Of a stretch of 64,000 bases of DNA, positions 17,530 to 25,587 are shown in pieces. Position 1 is the stretch's first letter, and the number at the start of each line of letters is the position of its first letter. The notes below the pieces were generated by a model, which did not search any database, had not been told where the DNA came from, and saw nothing but the letters and a program-made list of their open reading frames with translations. The DNA is from Armatimonadota bacterium (GTDB lineage Bacteria; Armatimonadota; Chthonomonadetes; Chthonomonadales; Chthonomonadaceae), in assembly GCA_028871815.1 (NCBI GenBank), contig JAGWMJ010000002.1:1-64000 (forward strand). The letters are read 5' to 3'. The position numbers and the translations under genes were made by a program.

Positions 17530-17871
17530 ATGGGACGACGACTGCTTGCTGCCCTCGGGGCAACCGCCATGCTGGTGTCACTTACCGCTATGCCGCTGCT
17601 GGCACAGCACAAGATGACCAAGCACGGCAAGATGGCTATGCACGGCAAAATGATGCATGGCAAGAAAGCCATGCACGGCAAGAAAGCTATGCACGGCAAG
17701 AAAGCCATGCACGGCAAGAAAGCCATGCACGGTATGAAGATGCACAGCAAAACGATGCACGGCAAGATGATGCACGGCAAGATGATGCATGGCAAGACGA
17801 TGCATGGCAAGATGATGCATGGCAAGATGATGCACATGAAGATGGGCGCACACAAAAAGCCCACCAAGTAG
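17530..17871 (+). CDS. Secreted Met/His/Lys-rich repeat protein
   Basis: A 113-residue protein. A Shine-Dalgarno AAGGAG (17514-17519) sets the ATG at 17530. A signal peptide of about 25 residues (MGRRLLAALGATAML... ending PLLA) is followed by a mature chain made almost only of MHGKK, MHGKM and related units. By count the mature part has 23 Met and 16 His in 88 residues, plus many Lys. Such composition suits metal binding or a sacrificial methionine sink for oxidants. It lies just downstream of a sulfite-oxidase/MsrP-type molybdoenzyme, recalling the Met-rich MrpX partner of YedYZ in Azospira hypochlorite defence. It has two tandem paralogues with the same signal peptide. Function is inferred. 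Confidence 0.85.
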   Translation: MGRRLLAALGATAMLVSLTAMPLLAQHKMTKHGKMAMHGKMMHGKKAMHGKKAMHGKKAMHGKKAMHGMKMHSKTMHGKMMHGKMMHGKTMHGKMMHGKMMHMKMGAHKKPTK

Positions 17872-18048
17872 CGCTCCAGCGTCCGGCGGCGAAAGCCAGC
17901 CGGCGCTGGTGCTCCTGTACAAAGCTCCCGTGCCGTTGCTGCGGAAACCAATTGGCTCTTAGAGTTTTCCGGTTCTGTGGCGCGGCGCGGTGAGCTTTGG
18001 AAGTTGGAACGAACGGTCGATTGGTTTGAAGCGAGAGGAGACGGATTA

Positions 18049-18429
18049 ATGGGAAGACGATTGCTGGCAGTCATCGGGGCCGCTGCTTTGCTCATGGGCC
18101 TCACCGCCATGCCGCTTCTGGCACAGGACAACTTGGCGCACCGCACGAAGACGGTGAGCCACCGTACCGTGGTGGCGCATCGCACGGTTACGCACGGAAC
18201 CCGAGCCACACGCCGCGCGAAGAGGCACGTCGCCCGGGTGGCCCGCCGCACGAGGCGGCACGTCCGGCGAGTGGCTCGGCGTACCAGAAGGCATATACGC
18301 CGGGTTGCGCGCCGCACGAGACGGCATGTAAGGCGAGTGGCTCGGCGGATGAGGCGGCATGCCAGACGCGCCGAGCGCCACACCGCGAGGCACAACGCAC
18401 GAGTCGCGAAACACGAGCCCGCCAAATAG
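18049..18429 (+). CDS. Secreted Arg/His-rich repeat protein
   Basis: A 126-residue protein whose first 26 residues (MGRRLLAVIGAAALLMG... PLLAQ) are nearly the same as those of the preceding Met-rich protein. The Shine-Dalgarno is AGAGGAG at 18034-18040. The mature part is extremely basic: after a short His/Thr/Val-rich section come repeats of the form RRTRRHVRRVA. There is no Met-rich section. It could bind polyanions (LPS, teichoic or nucleic acids) or metals. It is 177 bases after the first paralogue, so the genes may have separate leaders. No known family is recognised. Confidence 0.8.
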   Translation: MGRRLLAVIGAAALLMGLTAMPLLAQDNLAHRTKTVSHRTVVAHRTVTHGTRATRRAKRHVARVARRTRRHVRRVARRTRRHIRRVARRTRRHVRRVARRMRRHARRAERHTARHNARVAKHEPAK

Positions 18430-18564
18430 TCGACCGGCGTTCGCCACAGCCATCGGGCCGGGCGCCGGTGTTGCGTGTCGCCCGGCCCGTCGGCGCATTG
18501 TGGCGGCGCGGGCCGGTATCAGGGCGCGCTGACCGCGCTCTTCGAACCGTCGGGAGATGAAGTT

Positions 18565-18990
18565 TTGAGAAACAGGCTGCTCGTCGCCATTGGGGCTATC
18601 ACCGTGTTGATGAGCATAATGGCAATACCGGTGTCGGCGCAAACCGCAACCTCGGCGCATCACAAGACGTTGGCGCAACGCACGGCAAGCAATCTCGAGC
18701 GCGGAATACGCAGCGCAAAGCGCCACATAAAGCGTGGTGCGGCCAGCGCGAAGAGGAACGTGAACAAGGGCGCCCGCAGCGCCAGGCGACATACGGGGCG
18801 CGGCATACGCAGCGCAAAGCGCCATATAAAGCGCGGTGCGGCCAGCGCGAAGAGGAACGTAAACAAGGGCGGCCGCAGCGCTAAGCGACATACGAGGCGC
18901 GGAATACGCAGCGCAAAGCGCCATATAAAGCGAGGTATTGCCAGCGCCGGGAGGCATATTGCGCCTGCCCACACCACTTCCGACAAGTAG
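18565..18990 (+). CDS. Secreted Lys/Arg-rich repeat protein
   Basis: Third member of the tandem family, 141 residues from a TTG start at 18565. The TTG was chosen because GGGAGA lies 6-7 bases upstream and because the N-terminus then aligns with the paralogues (RNRLLVAIGAITVLMS... VSAQ). The mature part is built from two alternating units, RGIRSAKRHIKRG and AASAKRNVNKG, repeated about three times. It is strongly basic, like the C-terminal tails of histone H1-like proteins, but carries a signal peptide and so is exported. Function unknown. Confidence 0.78.
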   Translation: MRNRLLVAIGAITVLMSIMAIPVSAQTATSAHHKTLAQRTASNLERGIRSAKRHIKRGAASAKRNVNKGARSARRHTGRGIRSAKRHIKRGAASAKRNVNKGGRSAKRHTRRGIRSAKRHIKRGIASAGRHIAPAHTTSDK

Positions 18991-19116
18991 TCGGCGCCAA
19001 GAGGGCGATGTGAACTCCGTGGTAAAGCATCTCAAGCAGAAGTAACATGTGCCCACGTGCTCCACGCACAGCCGCACTAGCGCGCCAACGGCGGCGCCGG
19101 CGGAATCAGCTCGCTT

Positions 19117-19914
19117 TCATCGCTGTTTCCACACGATAAACGCCGTCTCGGTACGGAAGCCCAAGCGCTCAGTTCTCCATGGCTCATCCGCGAGCCAAAC
19201 ACGCATCAGCTGGCTGTAGTTCTGGTCCATGCCACGCTGAGCCCCTCCAAGACTTGTCGTTGGAAACGAGACGACGAGGGCCGGCGCCGGCACGTTCCGC
19301 ATCAGCCGAATCGCTGATCCGGGCTCCAGGCGCTCCAGCGCGGGAAGCAGCTTAAGCATCAGCGCCACATCGGCCGGTTCACAGCGCAATGCGCCAAGCA
19401 GATCGGCGGGTTCGGCCAGGCCATGGACGCCGGCGGCGTCGAACCCGGCCTGAATCACGGACGTTATGTCGCTGCGTGCGTCCAGCGCGTGGTACCGAAC
19501 ATCGGATGGCAGCCCCATCCATGGCAGGGCGGCTGGATTCACGCCGCAGCCCAGGTCCAGAACGCTGTGCACCGGGCCGACTGCACTGAAGATCGAGGCG
19601 TAGAACTGCGCCATCTCCGGCAGCCGCTCGCGCGTAGAGGCATGGCGCTGCAGCAGATCGCGGCAGACCGTGCTGCGCTCGCCGGCGTCCTTGCAAGCCG
19701 CGTAGCGCTTCCGCCACGCGGTAACATTCAACGGCGCGGGGCATGGCGCCGAAACCGCGAGGTGAAGCGCGCGGCGAACCTCGGCTTCGGCCCGGTCCGA
19801 ATCTGGATATCGCGCCACGGCGGCGTCGGCAAGATGCTGAACAACGTGCGCAGCTGTGGTGCGATACTTCCGCGATGCAAGCACAGCCTGCACGATCGGC
19901 TCAGCCTGGGTCAC
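19117..19914 (-). CDS. 16S rRNA methyltransferase of the ArmA/Rmt/FmrO (G1405 N7) family
   Basis: A 265-residue protein. Family members methylate N7 of G1405 in helix 44 of 16S rRNA and give resistance to aminoglycosides. Matching motifs are SRKYRT (14-19), HASTRERLPEM with FYASIF (91-108), SAM-binding SVLDLGCGVNP (117-127) with ALPWMGL, YHALDARSD (141-149), LMLKLLPALE (185-194), VVSFPTTSLGG (214-224) and GMDQNY (228-233). All occur in the same order in ArmA and RmtB. Its ATG overlaps the stop of a TGT-like gene (ATGA), which in turn overlaps rsmI. It is not next to mobile elements or antibiotic genes, so it looks like a resident rRNA modifier. The target base is inferred from the family. Confidence 0.85.
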   Translation of the reverse strand: MTQAEPIVQAVLASRKYRTTAAHVVQHLADAAVARYPDSDRAEAEVRRALHLAVSAPCPAPLNVTAWRKRYAACKDAGERSTVCRDLLQRHASTRERLPEMAQFYASIFSAVGPVHSVLDLGCGVNPAALPWMGLPSDVRYHALDARSDITSVIQAGFDAAGVHGLAEPADLLGALRCEPADVALMLKLLPALERLEPGSAIRLMRNVPAPALVVSFPTTSLGGAQRGMDQNYSQLMRVWLADEPWRTERLGFRTETAFIVWKQR

Positions 19915-21014
19915 CGCGCACGCTCCCGAGCAAGCAGCCCCATCAAGCGCTGCATGAAGCTCAGGTTGTGCAGTGTGGCCAGCCGTGCGTAAAGCCCGTC
20001 ACCCTGTCTCCGCAGATGACGCAAGTACCCGACGCTGTACCTGCTGCAAGTCGTGCAATCGCACCAGGGCGACGCCGGCCGGCGGTCCCTTACGTGACGG
20101 TCGTCGTCGATATACAGATATCGCCACCAGCAGCCATCGGTGGCGAGAGCGGAACTGTTCGGATCCTCACGCCAGGTAAACAGTCGCCCATCGCGGGCGT
20201 CACGCGTGGGCAGGGCGCTGTCGAACAGGTCATAGCCCAGCCTGGCGCACAGTACAACGTGGTTTGGGTTGCCGATGCCAAGAGCATGTAGTGGCCAGCA
20301 TGCTGGAACGGCTTCACGCACAAAAGCCAGCGTCTCCTCCAGAATGCTCCCCGTTGCCGAGAGCGGCCAGCCGCCATAACCGTAGCCGTCGAAGCCGATC
20401 TCAAGCAGTCGATCGGCGCACTCTCGCCGCAAAGTGAGGTGGGCGCCGCCTTGAACTACCGCAAACAGCATTCGACCCGTGTCGGGTGGTCGAGAGTTTG
20501 CTTCGTCAAATGTGGCCCGGCACTTGCGCGCCCAGGCAACCGTGCGCGCCACCGAGCTGCGCTGCTCATCGTACCGATCGTCGCTGTGCGTGCAGTCATC
20601 CAGGCAGATGGCGACATCAGCACCCATCGCAATCTGGGTTCGGATGCTCTTCTCCGCGCTCCACACATGGCTGCCAACGTCACCCTCCGAACGGTAGCGA
20701 AAGCCTGACGGCGTTATCACGCCCGCGCCATTGCCGGCCCGGATGAGTGAATAGATCTGAAACCCGCCGGAGTCCATAACAATGGGCCGGTTCCATCCCG
20801 CCATGGCGTGCGCGCCACCGAGCGCCGAAACCACGCCGGCGCCCGGCTTTCGCGCCAAATGGAACGCATTCATAACAACAGCTTGTACGCCGGCCGTTTC
20901 CAGGTCAGCGGCATCGGCGGAACGGACGTAGCCATGCGTGGCGTCGGGCAGAAACGCCGGCAGCGGCACGGCGCCATGGGGCAAATGCAGAGCGGTTTGG
21001 CGTGCGGGCCTCAC
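19911..21014 (-). CDS. Divergent tRNA-guanine transglycosylase (TGT) family enzyme
   Basis: A 367-residue base-exchange enzyme. The conserved catalytic set is complete: Asp81 in MDSGGFQ, the nucleophile Asp265 in [13 protein letters not shown], and the zinc site Cys318, Cys320, Cys323 and His349 (CDCTTC and TLHN) with canonical spacing. FAVVQGG and the LHALGIGNP region are also as in TGT. It differs from housekeeping Tgt: the N-terminus has [11 protein letters not shown] instead of PVGTQGTVK, and GGWPLSA replaces GGLAVGE in the substrate pocket. Standard Tgt inserts preQ1 at tRNA position 34; the changed pocket may mean another base or RNA. It is overlapped by four bases on both sides, with rsmI upstream and the Rmt-type methyltransferase downstream. 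Confidence 0.85.
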   Translation of the reverse strand: MRPARQTALHLPHGAVPLPAFLPDATHGYVRSADAADLETAGVQAVVMNAFHLARKPGAGVVSALGGAHAMAGWNRPIVMDSGGFQIYSLIRAGNGAGVITPSGFRYRSEGDVGSHVWSAEKSIRTQIAMGADVAICLDDCTHSDDRYDEQRSSVARTVAWARKCRATFDEANSRPPDTGRMLFAVVQGGAHLTLRRECADRLLEIGFDGYGYGGWPLSATGSILEETLAFVREAVPACWPLHALGIGNPNHVVLCARLGYDLFDSALPTRDARDGRLFTWREDPNSSALATDGCWWRYLYIDDDRHVRDRRPASPWCDCTTCSRYSVGYLRHLRRQGDGLYARLATLHNLSFMQRLMGLLARERAR

Positions 21015-21727
21015 TCCGGCGGCCGGCTGGCACGCGGAGATCCGCCAATCACGACCACGTACTCGCCAAGTCGCTTCGCTGCCTCGGCGATCTGCTGCAG
21101 TTCCGAAAGTGAGCCGCGTTGAACACTCTCAAACTTTTTGGTCAGGTCGTTCAATATCGCCGCCGGTCGATCACCGTAAACAGCCAGCGCGTCATGGAGC
21201 GACGCAGCAAGTCGGTGTGGGCTTTCGAAGAAGACCAGCGTGTGAGGCGATTCGGCATCGACGGCGAAGAACCGCCGCCTGGGACCGGACTTGCGCGGCG
21301 GGAATCCGCGAAAGGTAAAGCTGTGAACCGGAAGTCCGCTCAGGGCCACCGCCATGATGACCGCGGATGGACCCGGAACCATCGTCACCTCAACGCCCAA
21401 CTCAGCCGCGCCGCGAACTAGCGTAAAGCCCGGATCCGAGACACATGGCGTGCCGGCGTCGCTCACAACGGCTATGCACTTGCCGGAGGCTGCCAGACGC
21501 AAGAGCTCGGGAGCCGAGGAACTCTCGTTGTGCTCATGGAATGCAAGCTGCCGGGCTTCGATTCCCAGCCGTTTCAGCAGCATCCCCGTTTTACGCGTAT
21601 CTTCGCTGGCAACGAAATCCGCCTGCTTCAGCGCTTCGATAGCGCGAAGTGTGATGTCATCCATGTTGCCGATAGGCGTTGCAACCAGGATCAGCACGAC
21701 GTCTGCGCCGGCTGGCGCACCATCCAT
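21011..21727 (-). CDS. rsmI: 16S rRNA (cytidine1402-2'-O)-methyltransferase
   Basis: A 238-residue tetrapyrrole-methylase-fold enzyme. It shows [20 protein letters not shown] near the N-terminus, [12 protein letters not shown], the glycine loop [14 protein letters not shown] and VPGPSAV, all typical of RsmI (YraL). RsmI adds the 2'-O-methyl of C1402 in the decoding site, using SAM. The ATG at 21727 overlaps the GNAT gene by 37 bases; a GTG at 21697 overlapping the GNAT stop would give a start more like other RsmI proteins. Its stop overlaps the TGT-like gene. The operon therefore joins a C1402 modifier to a predicted G1405 modifier. Confidence 0.92.
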   Translation of the reverse strand: MDGAPAGADVVLILVATPIGNMDDITLRAIEALKQADFVASEDTRKTGMLLKRLGIEARQLAFHEHNESSSAPELLRLAASGKCIAVVSDAGTPCVSDPGFTLVRGAAELGVEVTMVPGPSAVIMAVALSGLPVHSFTFRGFPPRKSGPRRRFFAVDAESPHTLVFFESPHRLAASLHDALAVYGDRPAAILNDLTKKFESVQRGSLSELQQIAEAAKRLGEYVVVIGGSPRASRPPE

Positions 21728-22125
21728 CGCTCCGGCGAGGGCAGCGGCTCAAACCCGCAAGCGGCGTACACACGATGCGCGTCGCGCGTTGCCAGCACCC
21801 AGCGGCGCAGTCCCTTATGCTCCGGATGATCCAGCGCAAAACGGACCATGGCGCGGGCGAGGCCCTGCTGGCGGTGCGGCTTGTCGACCCAAACGTCACA
21901 AATCCACGCGAACGTCGCCCGGTCGGACACCACGCGCAGGTAGCCGGCCTGTACCCCGCCGAAATAGGCGCCGACCAGCAGCGAACTGCCCGCGGCCGCG
22001 CGCTCCACGCGTTCCCGGCTTACACCCGGCGACCAGTACGCCGCAGTGAGCCACGCATGAACGCGATCGAAGTCGATCCGCGACGCATCACAATCCAGCT
22101 GGTAACCGCGATATGCCTGCTGCAA
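21691..22125 (-). CDS. GNAT family N-acetyltransferase
   Basis: A 144-residue protein with the acetyl-CoA binding region [22 protein letters not shown] split over the usual strand 4-helix 3 (motif Q-x-x-G-x-A as RQQGLA), then [10 protein letters not shown] near the C-terminus. The N-terminus begins with a [15 protein letters not shown] segment seen in many small GNATs that modify amino acids or antibiotics. The acceptor is not known. It overlaps rsmI and starts 10 bases after the VanW gene, so it belongs to the same minus-strand operon. Confidence 0.85.
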   Translation of the reverse strand: MQQAYRGYQLDCDASRIDFDRVHAWLTAAYWSPGVSRERVERAAAGSSLLVGAYFGGVQAGYLRVVSDRATFAWICDVWVDKPHRQQGLARAMVRFALDHPEHKGLRRWVLATRDAHRVYAACGFEPLPSPERWMVRQPAQTSC

Positions 22126-22135
22126 TGGGACCAGC

Positions 22136-23602
22136 CTACTGGCCCGGCCGAACCGGCGGCACGAGGGGCTGTTGGGGAGGAGTTTGGGGCAACGCGGGAT
22201 GTGGCTGTGGGGCCGGTGCCGAACCGACCAGCAGGATACGTGGAAACATTCGGTAGTGATCGCGGGAAATCAGCTGGCGGCTCACTACCTCGCCATTCTC
22301 ACGTGTTACCCGGTAGACCGTTACATGGATGGAGGGGTGACCCTTGTCTTTTACCACGACGCGCCCCGGCGGAAGCGCCGGGTCTTTCACCCGCTCTACG
22401 GCGACCGGCTGCACCGACCTATCTGCCAACTCGATGTCCACGTCGCGCCCAGCCTGCTTCTTGCCATAGATGCTGAACGTCAGCCGGTTGTGCCACGCCG
22501 AAGCGAAAATACAGATCGGCGTCGCCATACTGTTCGCAAAGCGGAAATCGATCGAACCCCACGCAACGGTTGCATCACGGCCCGGTGGCAAGTAATGGAC
22601 CGGAAAGGCGTGATGAGCGCGCCGCACCACCTTCAAGTCGGCCAACAGCACCGCGTTGTAAAGCGTACTCGAGACCTGGCAAACACCGCCGCCCATGCCC
22701 GGAACCAGCTCGCCTTTAATGATCACCGGCGCAGTCTTGAAGCCATCCTGCTCGATACGTGGCCCCACCACGTTGTTATACGAGAATATCTGACCGGGAG
22801 CCAATGTCGTGCCGTTGATGTGCCGCGCGGCAAGAGCGATGTTGCTCTTGCGGTTTGGCGAGCTGCCACCATAGCGCGTGGTATACCGCCCCAGGAGGCC
22901 GTCGATCAGTTTCAGGTCGGAGGTCTGCAGCGTGGGACGCGTTTTTACCATTGCCATTACAACACCAATGTGTGGCGCCGCTTGCTGAGCGGTGATCGGC
23001 GCCGGTGGCGAAGTCTGGGATGGAACTGCGCCGATAGAATTGGCGCCGAGCGTTGTGGATGCCTGGTTAACGTACACCTGCCATGCCGCAGCAACGCGCT
23101 GACTGGTGTCGCGCACGTCCAGCGCGACGCCGTCAGCGCCGGGCGCCGTGTGCATCTCGCCATCGGCGGCGAGGGCTAGTCTCGGGTTGCGAAATGGCCG
23201 GTCCGTAATTAGCGAGAGCTTATGGAGCGCGGCGTCCAGGCGCGCGTTGTCAACCGCGCCGGAGATGCTCCATGCTGCCTGGGCGGGCGCCCCGGCCGAC
23301 CGCGTGTCCTCGGATGGCTGGGCTCGTACGGTAAGACCCATGGCGGCGCAGGTCCGAGTGATCCAGGCGCCCGTCACCGGGTTATTCAGCAGCACTTTAG
23401 CGCCGTTCATCCGTTTGGTGAAGGCATCCATGTCCACTTGCGAGGCCTGCACATGCGCCGGCAGCCGGTGCATGGCACCGCGCCCGCGGAACGCCAACGC
23501 AACAAGTGCGCCGCCCACCGCAAAGGCGGTCAACAGCGCGCCGCCCCCTAAGCGCGTTATGGATGCCGGCATCCGCCGGCCGGTTCTGGTTTCAGCTGCC
23601 AA
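22136..23602 (-). CDS. VanW family membrane-anchored protein
   Basis: A 488-residue protein with one N-terminal membrane helix (about residues 18-38) after a basic start. The VanW domain covers about residues 240-385: IALAARHINGTTLAPGQIFSYN, GGGVCQVSSTLYNAVLLADL, then HYLPPGRDATVAWG and DFRFANS, which are family hallmarks. A beta-rich C-terminal region (VTVYRVTRENGEVV) and a proline-rich tail follow. VanW was named from a glycopeptide resistance cluster, but its biochemical role is unknown; it probably acts at the cell envelope. The gene lies 60 bases after cysE and 10 bases before a GNAT. Confidence 0.87.
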   Translation of the reverse strand: MAAETRTGRRMPASITRLGGGALLTAFAVGGALVALAFRGRGAMHRLPAHVQASQVDMDAFTKRMNGAKVLLNNPVTGAWITRTCAAMGLTVRAQPSEDTRSAGAPAQAAWSISGAVDNARLDAALHKLSLITDRPFRNPRLALAADGEMHTAPGADGVALDVRDTSQRVAAAWQVYVNQASTTLGANSIGAVPSQTSPPAPITAQQAAPHIGVVMAMVKTRPTLQTSDLKLIDGLLGRYTTRYGGSSPNRKSNIALAARHINGTTLAPGQIFSYNNVVGPRIEQDGFKTAPVIIKGELVPGMGGGVCQVSSTLYNAVLLADLKVVRRAHHAFPVHYLPPGRDATVAWGSIDFRFANSMATPICIFASAWHNRLTFSIYGKKQAGRDVDIELADRSVQPVAVERVKDPALPPGRVVVKDKGHPSIHVTVYRVTRENGEVVSRQLISRDHYRMFPRILLVGSAPAPQPHPALPQTPPQQPLVPPVRPGQ

Positions 23603-23662
23603 TTGGGTTTATCCGTGGGCTTTGATGTGGCCTCCGCCACTTCAGTTCCGCCGATCTCTGCG

Positions 23663-24496
23663 TCATAACCGTGTGGCCTGCGAGTTAAACACGCCGGTGC
23701 CGCGTGTGGTTTCGCCGGTTTCACGACCAGGATCTCGCTCCATCTGCGCGATAAGCTCCTCCAGTTTTTCGCTGTGCTGCTCCAACAACTCCAGCCGCGC
23801 GCGTAGTTCACGGATGGTTTCGTCCTGCGGATCCACCCGGTTTATAACGTTGTCCATTACCTGAGGCAGCTCGGTTCCGCCGTCGCCAAGTCGCAGGCCG
23901 TTCTGCACTACAATTCGGCCCGGTATACCCACCACGGTGGAGTTTGCCGGAACATCTTTGTTAACAACCGCGTTGGCGCCGATTCGGCTGTGATCGCCAA
24001 TCGTCACCGGTCCAAGTATCTTGGCCCCCATGCCTACAAGTACGCCATTGCCAAGTGTCGGATGCCGTTTCGTACGCTCCATGCTGGTGCCGCCCAGCGT
24101 CACCTGATGGTACAGCAGCACGTCATCGCCGATTTCGGTGGTCTCGCCGATGACCACGCCACTGCCATGGTCCAAAAAGAAACGACGCCCGATCACGGCG
24201 CCGGGATGTATCTCAACACCTGTGACCGCCCGGTTGATCTGGGAGATGACGCGGGCGATAAAGCGTAGGCGCCAAGCCCAAAGCCGATGGGCAAATCGGT
24301 GCGCCCACAGCGCGTGCAGGCCCGGATAGGTAAGAACCTCCGGCACAGTGCGCGCAGCCGGGTCCTTGGCAATTACGGTCTTTATGTCCTCGCGGAGGAG
24401 GGCGATCAGGTTCAAGGTGCTGGCAGTGGTGATGTGCCGGCCACGGTCCGGTTTGGCAACGACTGAGAGTTCGTTAAGTATAGCACACCCATCCAC
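23663..24496 (-). CDS. cysE: Serine O-acetyltransferase
   Basis: A left-handed beta-helix acetyltransferase, up to 277 residues, that makes O-acetylserine for cysteine synthesis. Motifs are [60 protein letters not shown] and VVGIPGRIV, all typical of CysE. The acceptor-side His and Asp fall in FLDHGSG and the RDP/KDPAAR region. The annotated GTG start at 24496 is doubtful, because TGCTATACT, an extended -10, lies just inside it; a TTG at 24415 would give a family-like N-terminus. A coiled-coil-like tail ([21 protein letters not shown]) follows the beta-helix, which is unusual but seen in some CysE. Confidence 0.9.
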   Translation of the reverse strand: MDGCAILNELSVVAKPDRGRHITTASTLNLIALLREDIKTVIAKDPAARTVPEVLTYPGLHALWAHRFAHRLWAWRLRFIARVISQINRAVTGVEIHPGAVIGRRFFLDHGSGVVIGETTEIGDDVLLYHQVTLGGTSMERTKRHPTLGNGVLVGMGAKILGPVTIGDHSRIGANAVVNKDVPANSTVVGIPGRIVVQNGLRLGDGGTELPQVMDNVINRVDPQDETIRELRARLELLEQHSEKLEELIAQMERDPGRETGETTRGTGVFNSQATRL

Positions 24497-24592
24497 TCAA
24501 CCATCCGCGTTACGACCTCGGCAGGAACCGGCTCATTTATGCGCGAACCAAACCCTGGAAATCCAAAGGATTGCACCACGAGGACACGCATT

Positions 24593-25399
24593 ATGACAGC
24601 AGCCCTGGGGGCCGCGTGGGCGGATACTCAAACCGTTTCGTCGGCCTCAGCCGACGAAGTTTCGTTCTACCGTACTGAGGGATACGTACAGCTTGGGCGG
24701 ATATTCACCACAGCAGAGATGGCCGATCTGCGTCTGCATGTGGATGAAATGATTGCAGCGCTGCCGGAGGGAAAGCGCCCCGAGACCCTGGACGTGCCCC
24801 ACTTTGAGGATCCATGGCTCTTTCGGTACCTGGCGCACCCACGCGTTCTTGACGTGATTGAGTCCTTCATCGGTCCCGACATTGTGCTCTGGTCCAGTCA
24901 CTTCATCGCCAAACCTATGGGAGACGGCAAGTCCGTGCCCTGGCACACGGATGGCGCCTACTGGAATGGCCGGCTGGAACCCATGGAGGTGATCACGCTG
25001 TGGCTGGCCGTTGACCCCTCAACACGGGAGAACGGCTGCATGCGCGTCATTCCGAGGTCGCACACCGCTCTTCAGGCCCACATCGATAGCTATGTGCCGG
25101 TGGATGGCAGCACCAACGTTTTTTCGTCCCGTATTCCACCGGAACTGATCGATGAGTCGGCGGCGGTCGACCTGCAGCTGCAGGTCGGCGAGAGTCATTT
25201 TCACGGCGCCTGGACCATTCACGGGTCAAATGCCAATCACTCCAATATGCGCCGATGCGGGTACACCATGCGATATATGCCGGCAAATGTCGTGCACCAG
25301 CGCAAGGGCTGGAACAATTCGCATCGAATCTATCTGCTTCGCGGCAGCGACCGAACCGGCGGCCGGAATGACTTCGCGCCGGTCCCGCAGATCGACTGA
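24593..25399 (+). CDS. Phytanoyl-CoA dioxygenase (PhyH) family protein
   Basis: A 268-residue Fe(II)/2-oxoglutarate dioxygenase. His118-x-Asp120 in VPWHTDG and a distal His in the WTIHGSNANHS segment form the iron site, with Arg in NMRRCGYTMRY for 2-oxoglutarate. FIAKPMGDGKSVPWHTDG is typical of bacterial PhyH proteins. ATG 24593 is preceded by GAGGA nine bases upstream; an earlier in-frame start at 24539 lies close to the divergent cysE promoter. It stands alone, divergent from cysE. Substrate unknown. Confidence 0.87.
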   Translation: MTAALGAAWADTQTVSSASADEVSFYRTEGYVQLGRIFTTAEMADLRLHVDEMIAALPEGKRPETLDVPHFEDPWLFRYLAHPRVLDVIESFIGPDIVLWSSHFIAKPMGDGKSVPWHTDGAYWNGRLEPMEVITLWLAVDPSTRENGCMRVIPRSHTALQAHIDSYVPVDGSTNVFSSRIPPELIDESAAVDLQLQVGESHFHGAWTIHGSNANHSNMRRCGYTMRYMPANVVHQRKGWNNSHRIYLLRGSDRTGGRNDFAPVPQID

Positions 25400-25587
25400 A
25401 CCGGGGATCGCCACTCGCGCGGTACACTGAGTATGCGGGCAGCCGGCTCTTGCGCCGGGCAAGGCCGAAGCCACTTGGATGGTCGGCTTCCGTTGACACC
25501 CGTTTGAAACATCGTGTCCGCAACGTGCCAATGCTTGTTCGTTTGCGCTTGAACCAGTCGGACGCATTCCTTATCTGGAGGTACCGT

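Noticed and set aside
18046-19077. A 343-codon frame on the minus strand opposite the basic repeat proteins.
   Set aside because: It is the mirror of Arg/His/Lys-rich repeats; the plus-strand genes have ribosome sites and matching signal peptides.
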